A stretch of 51,914 bases of DNA, taken from assembly GCA_020060215.1 (NCBI GenBank), contig JAGVAP010000023.1:1-51914 (forward strand), read 5' to 3'. The first letter of the stretch is position 1, and each line of letters begins with the position of its first letter. The translations under genes and the position numbers were made by a program. This document shows, one piece after another, positions 23,448 through 32,049 of the stretch. This DNA comes from Deltaproteobacteria bacterium (GTDB taxonomy: Bacteria; Desulfobacterota; DSM-4660; Desulfatiglandales; HGW-15). The notes below the pieces were generated by a model. The model saw only the letters and a program-made list of their open reading frames with translations. It made no database searches and was not told where the DNA came from.

Positions 23448-25063
23448 GGCTGGTAGGCGTAGCTCCATGTTTCCGTCAGGGCGTTCTCACCCATCTTGAG
23501 GAAGGCCCTCAGCTCGGATGCAGGTCTCTTGCCGGGAGGCATGACGCGGTCGATGGAGCCGGTCTCCTCAAAGCTGACCTGAAAGACCAGACGCCAGCCC
23601 TTGGTCACCCGATTCTTGTACAACTGCTGTTCGATCAGCTTGCCTTTGGAATCCACCGAAATCATGGCCGTAAGGGCTGCATCGGCCGGCAGCGATTCCA
23701 GACGACCGCCTTCGAAGTCGATCACAAACTTCCTGACCTTATCGCCCTTCCCCTTCGCGATCCTGGTGGACACCACATATCCGCCGGGCGGGCGTGCACT
23801 GCCCGGGAAATGCCAGTGCATCTTGTAGGAGTAGTTCACGGGCTCCCCCCTTGGGGGCATGCTCGCCGGCACCCACATGGCGATGATGTTGTCGTTCATC
23901 TCGCCTTCGGTAGGGATCTGAATGAGCTCCACCCTGCCCTCTCCCCAGTTCCCTGAGGGGGTGACCCAAAGACTCGGCCGGGTCTCGTATTTGGACTCAA
24001 GATCCTGGTAGTGATCAAAGACCAGGTCCCGCTGCAGGAGCCCGAACCCGGCGGGGTTCTGGACCTGAAAGGAGTTGATCTGCAGCGTGCGGGGATTCCT
24101 GAGCGGGCGCCAGAGCCATTCCCCGTGTCCCGTGGCGATCTGAAGCCCGTCCGAGTCGTGGACCTCGGGTCGGTAATCGTCCAACGGCCTCTGGCTCGTG
24201 GTCTCGCTATAGAAGAACATGCTCGTCATGGGGGCGATTCCGACCTTCTCCACCTTTTTTCTGAAGAAGAGGACGCTCTTCACATCCATGACCGTCTCGA
24301 CGCCGGGCTGGATGGTGTAGCTGTATGCGCCCGCGACGCTGGCGCTGTCGAGCAGCGCGAAGACCACCACCTTGTTGGCCCCCGGAGCCGGCTTCACCAG
24401 CCAGAATTCCCGGAAGTAGGGGAATTCCTCACCGGTCGAGAGCGCGGTGTCTATGGCCAGACCTCTGGCGGACATGCCGTAGTTCTGGTTCTTGGCCACG
24501 GCACGAAAGTAGCTTGCCCCCAGGAACACGGCCACTTCATCGTAGTAATCGGGCGTGTTGATGGGGTAGTGTATCCTGAAGCCTGCGAATCCCAGGTCCG
24601 GAGGGATCTTCTCCTGGATGTTGTTCCTTCCGTAGTGGAACATGTCCCTGGAGAAGGGGACCTTATGCTCGCCGGAAGGGTCCACCACATTGATGTTCAC
24701 CACCCGGTCGTAATAAAACCCCGGATGGAAGAACTGGACCGCAAATGGAAGCTTTTCCTTCCTCCAGAGGGCCTGCTCCGAATCGAAACGGATGTCCCGC
24801 CAGTCATCATAGTTCATCTTGGCCAGGAACTCGGGAACCTGCGGGGGGGGCTGGAAGGGTTTCTCGGAGAGCTGTTTCGCCTTGTCCGCCACGTTCTGGA
24901 AGCTGAATTTGTTCTTGGCGTGGGCACTGCGCTCGGGCAGCAGGAGAGCGGCAGCCGCGAGCAGGATGACCAGAACCGCGGACCTGAACAGTGCATCACT
25001 CGGCCGCGGAAGCCGTCCATTCGTCTTGACCCATGCTGTCGTGAATGAAGGTTCTTCACCCAT
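23444..25063 (-). CDS. opgG: Glucans biosynthesis protein OpgG/MdoG
   Basis: A 539-residue periplasmic protein needed for osmoregulated periplasmic glucan synthesis, probably shaping branches of the backbone. It has a Sec-type signal (SAVLVILLAAAALLLPERSAHA, residues about 30-51). The mature region carries family features FSFQNVADKAKQLSEKPF, YDDWRDIRFDSEQALW, FPYFREFWLVKP and MTSMFFYSET, and ends in an Ig-like C-terminal region. The ATG at 25063 follows GAGGA; the frame is open further upstream without support. First gene of opgG-unknown-opgH, with a promoter candidate at 25093-25121. Confidence 0.93.
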   Translation of the reverse strand: MGEEPSFTTAWVKTNGRLPRPSDALFRSAVLVILLAAAALLLPERSAHAKNKFSFQNVADKAKQLSEKPFQPPPQVPEFLAKMNYDDWRDIRFDSEQALWRKEKLPFAVQFFHPGFYYDRVVNINVVDPSGEHKVPFSRDMFHYGRNNIQEKIPPDLGFAGFRIHYPINTPDYYDEVAVFLGASYFRAVAKNQNYGMSARGLAIDTALSTGEEFPYFREFWLVKPAPGANKVVVFALLDSASVAGAYSYTIQPGVETVMDVKSVLFFRKKVEKVGIAPMTSMFFYSETTSQRPLDDYRPEVHDSDGLQIATGHGEWLWRPLRNPRTLQINSFQVQNPAGFGLLQRDLVFDHYQDLESKYETRPSLWVTPSGNWGEGRVELIQIPTEGEMNDNIIAMWVPASMPPRGEPVNYSYKMHWHFPGSARPPGGYVVSTRIAKGKGDKVRKFVIDFEGGRLESLPADAALTAMISVDSKGKLIEQQLYKNRVTKGWRLVFQVSFEETGSIDRVMPPGKRPASELRAFLKMGENALTETWSYAYQP

Positions 25064-25092
25064 GTCGGGAATGTCCTCGATCAAGCTGTCTG

Positions 25093-25121
25093 AATATACC
25101 AAAGCCCTGCGACAAATACAA
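25093..25121 (-). promoter_or_regulatory. Candidate promoter of the opgG operon
   Basis: On the minus strand, TTGTAT (25116-25121), a 17-bp spacer and TATATT (25093-25098, 5/6 match), about 30 bp upstream of the opgG start. It lies in the 244-bp gap after the CCA/poly(A) polymerase gene, so opgG can be expressed independently. Confidence 0.5.
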
Positions 25122-25307
25122 AGCCCCTCCGTTTCGTCGCAGGTTGGTGAGGGGCTCCACAGGGGCATCCATTGCCCTCAGCGTGCAGAATTCTATCCGA
25201 TTCTATCCATGAGTCAATCTGAATTCAACCCCGGGGTCCCGGCCCTTCCCCTTCAGAGACCCCCCATTCGGCGGGACGGTGAGGGTCCCTCCCCCCTTGG
25301 CGCCTTT

Positions 25308-26630
25308 TCAACTTTGTGGCCGGCCGGTTTTCTTCATCGACTGCAGTATGGATGCGAGTGATTCCTTCGTGTTCAGACCGGGATCATCGGTGACCTTCTC
25401 CATGAGCGCATCGAGGACCCGCCCCACCTGGGGGCCGGGGCTCAGATCGAGGATCTCCATGACCTTGCGACCGTCGACCGCGAGTTCCGGTTTGCTTTTC
25501 GGAAAGGGCGTGGCCAGGAGACTTTGCATCCTCTCCCTGAATTCCGAAAAAAGGCCGAGCTTCCGATCCACGACCCCGTGGGCAAGGAGGTCCGCTTCTC
25601 TGAAGGAAAGGAAGAGGGGGATGTTCTCTTCGCCCACCTTTCGGATGAACCGCCGCAAAGCCCCGTCGCTCCATTCCTCGCTGTAATCCAGGTCTCTCAT
25701 GTGGTGGATGATCAGATGGGTGACACGATCGATCGTGTCGTTTCCGAACCGCAAACGCTCCATGATCTCCCGCGCAAGGCCTGCGCCGGCCTTGTCATGG
25801 CCGTAGAAGCGTATCTTGCCGGCGATCTTTTCCCTCACCCTCGGTTTTCCGATGTCATGGAGAAGCGCCGTAAGCCTGAGCAGGGGATCCGGTTCCACTC
25901 GATCCAGCGCCTCCATGGTATGCCGGAAGACCGTGAAGCGGTGAAACTCGGGATTCTGCCTCATGCCGACCCCCTCCAGCAGTTCGGGCAAGATGATCGC
26001 CAGAAGTCCCATCCTCTTCATGAGGAGGATGCCCGTGGACGGTTTGGGGCTGACCAGGACCTTCATCAGTTCATCCCTCACCCGCTCTTTGGCCGTCGAA
26101 CCGAGCATGCACGCCATGGATTCCGCCGTCTTCCGAGTGGCGGAGTCGATGCGAAAACCCAATTCCGTCGCGAATCTCACACCCCTCAGGATCCTCAAAG
26201 GGTCCTCACGGAATCGATCTCCGGGATCCCCGACGGCCCTGACCAGCCTTGCCCCGATATCCCTCCTTCCTCCGAAAGGGTCCAGGATCCTGCCGCCTGC
26301 GGTGTGGAATGCCATCGCGTTCATGGTGAAATCCCGGTGAGAAAGATCCCCTTCGATACCTCCCCCGCCCAACCGTTCCGTCCTGAATGCGCTCACCTCG
26401 ACGTTGCCCTCTCCGGAGACCAGGGTGACGGTCTCGTGTTTGAGGGAGAAGCTGTTCATGTCGTGAAAGAGCGTTGTGATCTCGTTGGGGCTTGCCGAGG
26501 TGGCAATATCCCAGTCGACCACGGGTCGACCCATGAGCAGATCGCGAACGGCCCCGCCCACGATATAGGCCTCGTATCCGGACGATCGAAGCCTGTGCAG
26601 GATGTCCCTGACCAGATCCGGAATCTCCAT
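25308..26630 (-). CDS. CCA-adding enzyme / poly(A) polymerase family nucleotidyltransferase with HD domain
   Basis: A 440-residue class II tRNA nucleotidyltransferase-type protein. N-terminal catalytic site: AYIVGGAVRDLLMGRPVVDWDIAT, giving the GGxVRD motif and the two metal-binding Asp (DWD). This is followed by RDFTMNAMAF and DPLRILRGVRFATELGF with RRxxR-like elements. Near residue 255 an HD domain has FRHTMEALD and LLHDIGKPR. The HD domain suggests a bifunctional CCA enzyme with 2',3'-phosphodiesterase activity; a poly(A) polymerase role cannot be excluded from sequence alone. The ATG at 26630 follows GGAG; the longer frame to 26726 lacks a signal. Divergent from the RmlD-like gene. Confidence 0.88.
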   Translation of the reverse strand: MEIPDLVRDILHRLRSSGYEAYIVGGAVRDLLMGRPVVDWDIATSASPNEITTLFHDMNSFSLKHETVTLVSGEGNVEVSAFRTERLGGGGIEGDLSHRDFTMNAMAFHTAGGRILDPFGGRRDIGARLVRAVGDPGDRFREDPLRILRGVRFATELGFRIDSATRKTAESMACMLGSTAKERVRDELMKVLVSPKPSTGILLMKRMGLLAIILPELLEGVGMRQNPEFHRFTVFRHTMEALDRVEPDPLLRLTALLHDIGKPRVREKIAGKIRFYGHDKAGAGLAREIMERLRFGNDTIDRVTHLIIHHMRDLDYSEEWSDGALRRFIRKVGEENIPLFLSFREADLLAHGVVDRKLGLFSEFRERMQSLLATPFPKSKPELAVDGRKVMEILDLSPGPQVGRVLDALMEKVTDDPGLNTKESLASILQSMKKTGRPQS

Positions 26631-26836
26631 ATCCGCTCCATACACCGCTTTCGTGCCGTCATGATGCAAAATCGGGCGCGGGTTTTCAATGGAATCTTCC
26701 AACAAGAACCCTGTTCCCTCCAACACGGGATTCGGCTATGATGACACTCCGACCACCCGGTAGGCAGCGGCTTTTCGTTATCGAAAGCAAAGCCCCATGG
26801 CCAACCCCCTTCGTGTCCATCGAAAGGCGGTCCCGC

Positions 26837-27730
26837 GTGAAGAGAATCCTGGTCACCGGCGTGAGCGGCCTTCTGGGCTGGAACATCTGCCGAAGCATTC
26901 CACTTCAGGAGTGGGAGGTCTTCGGCACCTGTCTCACGAACGAGGTGAGGCTTCCCGGTATCCAGGTCCTGAGGAGGGACCTGAGGGAACGCGCTGCAGT
27001 AGAGAGGCTTCTCCAGGAGGTCAACCCGGACGCGCTCATTCATGCGGCGGCGGTTTCCGATCCGGAATACTGTCAGGTCCACGGGCTCGAGACTCAAGGG
27101 GTCAATGTGGAGGGCTCTGTGCGCCTGGCACGATTCTGCCGCGAGCGATCCATCCCTTTTCTCTTCACATCCAGCGACCTCGTATTCGACGGGCTGGATC
27201 CCCCCTATCGTGAAGAGGATCCGGTCTGTCCGGTCAGCCGGTATGGGGAGCAGAAGGCGCAGGCCGAAGAGGAGATCCTCGCGGCCTTCCCGGACGCAGC
27301 CGTCTGCAGGATGCCGTTGATGTTCGGGATCTCCGGGTCCGGGAACAGGGGGATCCTTCCCCTCCTGAGGGCCATGAGGGAGGGCACGCCCGTCCGGCTG
27401 TTCGTGGACGAGCACAGGACCCCGATCAGCGCAAGGGCGGCCTCAGAAGGCATCCTTGCCGCCCTTGGAACCGCAAAGGGGATCCTGCACCTGGGTGGGC
27501 CTGAGCGCATATCCAGGTATGACCTGGGGAGGATGATCGCAGAGATCTTCGAGGAGGGCGCCGCGCGCCTGGTCCCCTGCAAACAGAGCGAGGTGGCGAC
27601 GGCCGCACCGAGACCGCCGGACGTCTCGCTGGACAGCGGCAGGGCCTTCGCGCTCGGCTTTCGCCCCGCTTCCTTGGCGGAGCAAATCAGAGAGCTGCGT
27701 TCGGAGGTCAGGCGGACCCGAGCCGTGTGA
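26837..27730 (+). CDS. RmlD-like NAD(P)-dependent sugar reductase (SDR family)
   Basis: A 297-residue extended short-chain dehydrogenase/reductase. Rossmann motif RILVTGVSGLLGWNI (GxxGxxG), LIHAAAVSDPEYCQ, FTSSDLVFDG, and the YxxxK catalytic pair in SRYGEQKAQAE near residue 130. The closest pattern is dTDP-4-dehydrorhamnose reductase (RmlD/StrL group). No other rhamnose genes are nearby, so the substrate is not certain. The GTG at 26837 was chosen because the fold begins there. A TATGAT -10-like box lies about 100 bp upstream. Followed by a spacer with a REP-like repeat and dapA. Confidence 0.82.
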   Translation: MKRILVTGVSGLLGWNICRSIPLQEWEVFGTCLTNEVRLPGIQVLRRDLRERAAVERLLQEVNPDALIHAAAVSDPEYCQVHGLETQGVNVEGSVRLARFCRERSIPFLFTSSDLVFDGLDPPYREEDPVCPVSRYGEQKAQAEEEILAAFPDAAVCRMPLMFGISGSGNRGILPLLRAMREGTPVRLFVDEHRTPISARAASEGILAALGTAKGILHLGGPERISRYDLGRMIAEIFEEGAARLVPCKQSEVATAAPRPPDVSLDSGRAFALGFRPASLAEQIRELRSEVRRTRAV

Positions 27731-27835
27731 ACATCGCACGGAAAGCCGGAGATCAGAGAACAGAGGAGAGAGGTCAGAGGTCCGCTAAGGCGGGAAAATG
27801 GATCGCGAAGTGAATTTCTTGCGGTTTTCTCTTCA

Positions 27836-27898
27836 AGGAGCAAGCTCCTGCTTGCGATCTTCGGGGGTCGAGTGAATCGCAAGCAGGAGCTTGCTCCT
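27836..27898. repeat. REP-like palindromic pair, copy 1
   Basis: Perfect 23-bp inverted arms, 27836-27858 and 27876-27898, around a 17-bp loop. Each arm itself starts with the palindrome-like AGGAGCAAGCTCCT followed by GCTTGCGAT, so single arms can also fold. A second copy with the same arms is at 43894-43961. No REP-associated transposase is in the window. Confidence 0.85.
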
Positions 27899-27959
27899 AC
27901 AGGGGATGGATGAAGTTTCCATGCAAGAGGCCAGGGAAAACCAAGAGGAGGATCCAGGG

Positions 27960-28853
27960 ATGAGCACAAGACCGTTTGCAGGAGTCGTCCCGGCACTGAT
28001 CACCCCCTTCCAAGAAGGGGAGCTGTGGGTGTCCGGGTTGAAGTCGAACATCGAGAAGTACAACCGATACGATCTGGCCGGCTATCTCGTCCTGGGCTCG
28101 ACCGGCGAGAGCGTGCTCATGAATGAAGGGGAGAGCCTGGCGGCCGTCGAGCTGGTCCGGAGCGCGGCAAACCCCGGTCAGGTCATCATTGCCGGAACGG
28201 GAATGTTTTCGGCCCCCGAGACGGTGCGGTTTACCAACCTGGCTGCGGACGCCGGCGCCGATTTCGGCCTGGTGGTCACTCCTTTCTATTACAAAGGCCA
28301 GATGAGCGCAAAGGTGCTCGAGGCCTATTACAGGGAGGTGGCGGACGGTTCCAAGATCCCCATCATCATGTACAACGTGCCGAAATTCACCGGCCTGGAC
28401 CTCCCGCTCGACGCGATCCTCTCTCTCGCGGAACACCCCAACATCGTGGGCCTGAAGGAGTCCTCAGGGAACCTGTCGCTTGCCGAGGAGATCATCAGGT
28501 CCTGCCCGGACGGATTCACCCTTTACCAGGGGGCGGGTTCGCTCCTCTTCCCCGCCTTGATGCTTGGGGCGGGCGGCGGCATCCTGGCGGTGGCCAACAT
28601 GGCCCCGGGAGAGGCGGTGGCCATCTGCAGGGCAGTCAAGGCCGGACAGTATCAGAAGGCGAAAGACCTGCAGTTCGGGATCCTCACCGCGAACCAGAAG
28701 ATCGTGAACGGCATGGGCGTGCCTGGAATCAAGTGCGCCGTGGAGATACTGGGCTACGCGGCAGGGGAACTGCGAAGCCCGTTGAAGCCCGTCTCCGAAG
28801 AACAGAGGAAGCTCATCCGGAAGATCCTGGAAGAGGCGGGGTTGCTGAGTTGA
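27960..28853 (+). CDS. dapA: Dihydrodipicolinate synthase family protein (probable DapA)
   Basis: A 297-residue class I aldolase-type enzyme. In lysine synthesis DapA condenses pyruvate with aspartate semialdehyde. Seen: GVVPALITPF at the start, LVLGSTGESVLMNEGE (the GxxGE region), IMYNVPKFTGLDL with the catalytic Tyr, and IVGLKESSGNL with the Schiff-base Lys near residue 163. Length is typical. The ATG at 27960 follows GAGGAGG. Other members of the family (N-acetylneuraminate lyase, KDG aldolase and similar) share these motifs, so lysine synthesis is the likely but not proven role. No other lysine genes are nearby. Confidence 0.85.
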   Translation: MSTRPFAGVVPALITPFQEGELWVSGLKSNIEKYNRYDLAGYLVLGSTGESVLMNEGESLAAVELVRSAANPGQVIIAGTGMFSAPETVRFTNLAADAGADFGLVVTPFYYKGQMSAKVLEAYYREVADGSKIPIIMYNVPKFTGLDLPLDAILSLAEHPNIVGLKESSGNLSLAEEIIRSCPDGFTLYQGAGSLLFPALMLGAGGGILAVANMAPGEAVAICRAVKAGQYQKAKDLQFGILTANQKIVNGMGVPGIKCAVEILGYAAGELRSPLKPVSEEQRKLIRKILEEAGLLS

Positions 28854-28870
28854 AGCGAAAGAAGAAGAAC

Positions 28871-28937
28871 GGCCACCAAGACCCCAAGACACAAAGAAGG
28901 TGAGAGCCTTCCTGGTGCCTTCGTGTCTTCGTGGCAG
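28871..28937. repeat. CACAAAGA-family inverted repeat, copy 3
   Basis: The left arm starts GCCACCAAGACCCCAAGACA and the right arm ends CCTTCGTGTCTTCGTGGC; they are imperfect reverse complements. It fills the spacer between dapA and rlmI, and the right arm overlaps one possible start codon of rlmI (GTG at 28931). Confidence 0.75.
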
Positions 28938-28960
28938 AAAGGGTTTCGGGCACTGCCTTC

Positions 28961-30154
28961 GTGAGTCGGCATAAGATCATCGTCAAGAAAGGCCGCGAGA
29001 AATCCCTCCGCCGTCGCCATCCCTGGCTGTTTTCCGGCGCCATATACAAGGTCGAGGGCACCCCGGGCCCGGGTGACACCGTGGACGTGGTCGCTGCGGA
29101 TGGATCCTTTCTGGCCCGCGGCGCCTATTCCGGTCGCTCGCAGATTCGCGTCAGGATCTGGTCCTTCGATCCGGCACAGGAGGTCTCTCCCGAATTCTTC
29201 AAGATGCGGCTCACCGCGGCCGTTCAGCTTCGAAACTCCCTCGGTCTCCTGGATCCCCGGGGGGCATGTCGGGTTGTTTACGGCGAGTCCGACGGGCTGC
29301 CCGGTCTGATCGTGGACAGGTATGCGGAGTATCTGGTCTGCCAGTTCCTCACCAGGGGGGCGGTGAAGTGGAAGGACGAGATCGTCGCGGGATTGCAGGA
29401 GCGCCTCCCGGCGGCCGGCATTTATGAGCGCTCGGACCCGGATGTGCGCTCCAAGGAGGGCCTCGATCCTTTCCGTGGCCTCATCTCGGGCAGGGAGCCT
29501 CCCGAACGCATCCTGATCGAAGAGGGGCCCTGCCGGTTCGCAGTGGATATCCGTCACGGGCAGAAGACGGGTTTCTACCTGGACCAGCGGGAAAACCGCC
29601 GCGTTCTTCTGGAGTTTGCCCGTAATGCGGAGGTGCTCAACAGCTTTGCCTACACGGGCGGTTTTGGAATATCCGCCCTCCAGGGGGGCGCCGCAAGGGT
29701 GACGCACATCGATTCCTCTCCCGACGCCCTGGATCTGGCCCGCTACAACACCCACTTGAACGGCCTGGGCCCGGAAAAGGCGGAGTATCGCGAGGGCAAT
29801 GTCTTTCAGGTCCTGCGCGAATACCGCGATTCCGGCCGGCGGTTCGATCTCGTGATCCTCGACCCGCCGAGGTTCGTGGAGAGCATGAAAAACCTGGAGC
29901 CGGGGAGCCGGGGGTACAAGGACATCAACATGCTTGCTTTCAGGCTCCTCAGACCGGGCGGGGTCCTTTTCACGTTTTCCTGCTCGGGTCTGATGCCGAC
30001 GGATCTCTTCCAGAAGATCGTGGCGGACGCAGCACTCGATGCCGGGACAACCGCGCTGATCATCCGACGACTGGCCCAGGCATCCGACCACCCCACCGCA
30101 CTCTCCTTTCCGGAGGCCGGTTACCTGAAGGGCCTCGTCTGCCGGGTCCTCTAG
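28961..30154 (+). CDS. rlmI: 23S rRNA (cytosine-C5)-methyltransferase RlmI family
   Basis: A 397-residue class I SAM methyltransferase with an N-terminal PUA-like domain. RlmI methylates C1962 of 23S rRNA. Seen: IIVKKGREKSLRRRHPWLFSGAI at the start (PUA), YGESDGLPGLIVDRY, GFYLDQRENR, VLNSFAYTGGFGISAL (SAM-binding motif I), VILDPPRF (motif IV) and FTFSCSGLM with the catalytic Cys (motif VI). The length matches E. coli RlmI (396). The GTG at 28961 was preferred over 28931 because it gives the family N-terminus; neither has a good Shine-Dalgarno sequence, and the upstream DNA is a repeat arm. Confidence 0.88.
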   Translation: MSRHKIIVKKGREKSLRRRHPWLFSGAIYKVEGTPGPGDTVDVVAADGSFLARGAYSGRSQIRVRIWSFDPAQEVSPEFFKMRLTAAVQLRNSLGLLDPRGACRVVYGESDGLPGLIVDRYAEYLVCQFLTRGAVKWKDEIVAGLQERLPAAGIYERSDPDVRSKEGLDPFRGLISGREPPERILIEEGPCRFAVDIRHGQKTGFYLDQRENRRVLLEFARNAEVLNSFAYTGGFGISALQGGAARVTHIDSSPDALDLARYNTHLNGLGPEKAEYREGNVFQVLREYRDSGRRFDLVILDPPRFVESMKNLEPGSRGYKDINMLAFRLLRPGGVLFTFSCSGLMPTDLFQKIVADAALDAGTTALIIRRLAQASDHPTALSFPEAGYLKGLVCRVL

Positions 30155-30213
30155 AAACGCCTTTCGTTCCCTAAGGATTTGGATAGCCCAAAACCAGGAT
30201 TTTCACCCTCAAA

Positions 30214-30232
30214 AATCAGGGATTCCCTGATT
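30214..30232. promoter_or_regulatory. Perfect 9-bp dyad upstream of the PilZ gene
   Basis: AATCAGGGA and TCCCTGATT flank a single T. On the minus strand it is followed by five Ts, so it could terminate leftward transcription, but no minus-strand gene lies near. On the plus strand it stands 58 bp before the PilZ gene, where it could be an operator. Confidence 0.35.
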
Positions 30233-30290
30233 GCAACCGGGCCGGGTCCTCCTCTATCATGGGCCGCATCAAGCCGATTCAGCCGCAGAC

Positions 30291-30656
30291 ATGGATCTTC
30301 AAAGAGAGAGAAGAAGACACGAGAGGTTCCCAGCCCCTGGAATGGCCTTTGTTCTGATTCGAAACGGCCAGAGCAAGGTCGGCCAGATCATTGACGTGAG
30401 CCGCGGAGGACTCTCGTTCAAATACCTCTCCGATGAATCGCTCCATGGAGACCAGTGGGAACTGGACATCCTGCTCTCGGAACACGGCTTCCTCTGGAGA
30501 AGGATTCCCTACCGGACCGTTTTGGACTCCGAGATCCTGCCGGAGATCCCCTTCAGCTCCATCAGGATGAGACGAAGGGCCATCGCCTTTGAAGATGTCA
30601 CAGGTGAAGATGCCACGAGGCTGGGATTTCTGCTCAGTGCAGCAGTAACCCCATGA
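30291..30656 (+). CDS. PilZ-domain protein (c-di-GMP receptor candidate)
   Basis: A 121-residue single-domain protein. The c-di-GMP-binding elements are visible: ERRRHERFP (RxxxR) at about residues 5-13 and IDVSRGGLSF (D/NxSxxG) about 30 residues later. The rest follows the PilZ beta-barrel pattern (LDILLSEHGFLW; RRRAIAFEDVTGEDATRLG). The ATG at 30291 was chosen as it begins just before the RxxxR motif; no strong Shine-Dalgarno sequence is seen. Ten bp separate it from the RRM gene, so the two are probably co-transcribed. Confidence 0.8.
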   Translation: MDLQRERRRHERFPAPGMAFVLIRNGQSKVGQIIDVSRGGLSFKYLSDESLHGDQWELDILLSEHGFLWRRIPYRTVLDSEILPEIPFSSIRMRRRAIAFEDVTGEDATRLGFLLSAAVTP

Positions 30657-30666
30657 AGGAGGAGCC

Positions 30667-30963
30667 ATGAACATCTACGTCGGAAATCTACCTTATGATG
30701 TCACGGAGGAGGAACTGCAGAAGGCCTTCTCCGCCTTCGGCAGCGTCCAAACGGTCAAGATCATCAAAGACATGTATTCCGGCAAATCCAAAGGATTCGG
30801 GTTCGTGGAGATGCCGTCGAAGGATGACGGGCAGGCGGCCATCGACGGGCTGAACGGAAAGGATTTCAAGGGAAGGACTCTGAACGTCAACCAGGCTCGA
30901 CCCCGCTCGGATGCACGCGCCCCCGGGGGCGGCAGAAGAAGAAGCGAAAGAACCGCCTACTGA
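30667..30963 (+). CDS. RRM-domain RNA-binding protein
   Basis: A 98-residue protein with a single RNA-recognition motif: RNP2 NIYVGNLPYD at residues 2-11 and RNP1 KGFGFVEM near residue 41, then a short Arg/Gly-rich tail (APGGGRRRSERTAY). Bacterial single-RRM proteins of this type are often cold-induced in cyanobacteria and are widespread in Desulfobacterota; targets are unknown here. AAGGAGGAG precedes the ATG. It follows the PilZ gene by 10 bp. A weak hairpin and T tract follow at about 30989-31008. Confidence 0.92.
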   Translation: MNIYVGNLPYDVTEEELQKAFSAFGSVQTVKIIKDMYSGKSKGFGFVEMPSKDDGQAAIDGLNGKDFKGRTLNVNQARPRSDARAPGGGRRRSERTAY

Positions 30964-30988
30964 ATCCTGAAGTCCGTCCCGGCGAATA

Positions 30989-31024
30989 CCGGTGTCCGGA
31001 TTCCGGTTTTTCCGGAAGCTTCCG
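30989..31024 (+). terminator. Weak terminator and palindrome after the RRM gene
   Basis: ACCGG and CCGGT form a short stem followed by TTTT. Directly after is the perfect palindrome CCGGAAGCTTCCGG (31011-31024). Together they could end the PilZ-RRM transcript. The stem is short, so this is uncertain. Nothing else was recognised in the rest of the gap up to the methyltransferase gene. Confidence 0.4.
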
Positions 31025-31245
31025 GCCCAGATTCCCCGCATCCGCCGGGACAAGCTTCATTCTACCCGGCCCCACCCCTTTTCCCCACCTGGCAAGCTGC
31101 GGGTTGCATGACCGTCGTCGACCCGGTATCCTGGTACTGGACATGCACGAGCCGCCATGCTGTTTCATGCGGTCTCATCGTTCAAAGCCGGTTCGGCATC
31201 CCAAGATCCCGGGATCGGCATGGTGCCGGGCGAGAGAGGGTCGAG

Positions 31246-31785
31246 ATGGAGAGGCTTACCCCCGCACAGCTCCTGGTGGATCACCAGGACTTGTTTTCCA
31301 CGGACCGCTGCACAAACCCTGTATTGGACCTGGCGTGCGGCGAGGGTCACAACGGCATCTACCTGGCCGCAAAGGGATGCCGGGCTGTTCTTGCGGACCG
31401 GTCCGAGGAGATGCTGGAGAAGGCCCGCGCACTGGCCTCTCAAATGGGTGTCTCCGTCACCTTGTGGACGGTGGACCTGGAGCGAGAAGGCGTGGACCCC
31501 CTCGAGGGGACCGCCTACGGAGGGATCCTGGTGTTCCGGTACCTCCACCGGCCGCTCTTTCCCGCGATCATGAACGCCCTGCTCCCTGGCGGGATCCTCA
31601 TCTATGAGACCTTCACCAGGGAGCAGGCGAAGTTTGGAAAACCTCGCAGCCCGAGTCATCTCTTGCGGCCGGGGGAGCTCAAAGAGTGGTTCGGCCGATG
31701 GGAGGTGATCCATTACCATGAAGGGGTCTTCAGCGACCCGCCACGGGCGGTGGCGGGGATCGTGTGCAGAAAACCACTTCTTTAA
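31246..31785 (+). CDS. Class I SAM-dependent methyltransferase
   Basis: A 179-residue methyltransferase. Motif I VLDLACGEGHNGIYLAAKG, then AVLADRSEEMLEKARA (acidic loop), FRYLHRPLFP and LLPGGILIYETFT (motif III). The last third (RSPSHLLRPGELKEWFGRWEVIHYHEG) is typical of the TehB/UbiG-like small methyltransferases. Substrate unknown. The ATG at 31246 gives the usual N-terminus before motif I; GAGAGGG stands upstream. The gene's stop is 6 bp before a CACAAAGA repeat. Confidence 0.8.
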   Translation: MERLTPAQLLVDHQDLFSTDRCTNPVLDLACGEGHNGIYLAAKGCRAVLADRSEEMLEKARALASQMGVSVTLWTVDLEREGVDPLEGTAYGGILVFRYLHRPLFPAIMNALLPGGILIYETFTREQAKFGKPRSPSHLLRPGELKEWFGRWEVIHYHEGVFSDPPRAVAGIVCRKPLL

Positions 31786-31788
31786 TCC

Positions 31789-31852
31789 TGCCACGAAGAC
31801 ACGAAGACGCGAAGAAGGGCATCCCTTGATGTCTTTGTGTCTTGGTGGCGGG
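31789..31852. repeat. CACAAAGA-family inverted repeat, copy 4
   Basis: The left arm starts GCCACGAAGACACGAAGACG and the right arm ends GATGTCTTTGTGTCTTGGTG. It lies immediately after the methyltransferase stop and would form a strong hairpin in that mRNA. Confidence 0.75.
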
Positions 31853-32049
31853 AACTGGTTGGGTAGCAGGTGGGGGATCGGGAGTGGCAACGAACTCCAG
31901 GCAACCCGCAACCCGCGGTCTCGAGATACCCATCCGGCAGCAGATAAAGACCAAGGACAAAGGACCAATAACCAGGCACAAGTAAAAATGAGAATCGTGC
32001 TCGATCCTGCATCCTGGATCCTGCACGCTGTATCCTGCAGAGGCAACGC
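31853..32049. repeat. Word-repeat spacer before ubiB
   Basis: No gene. It holds CAACCCGCAACCCGC (31900-31920 region), GACCAAGGACAAAGGACCAA, and at 32004-32040 a run of ATCCTGCATCCTGGATCCTG words related to the repeat at 20689-20904. No inverted partner was found nearby, so these look like single arms or remnants. Confidence 0.5.
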
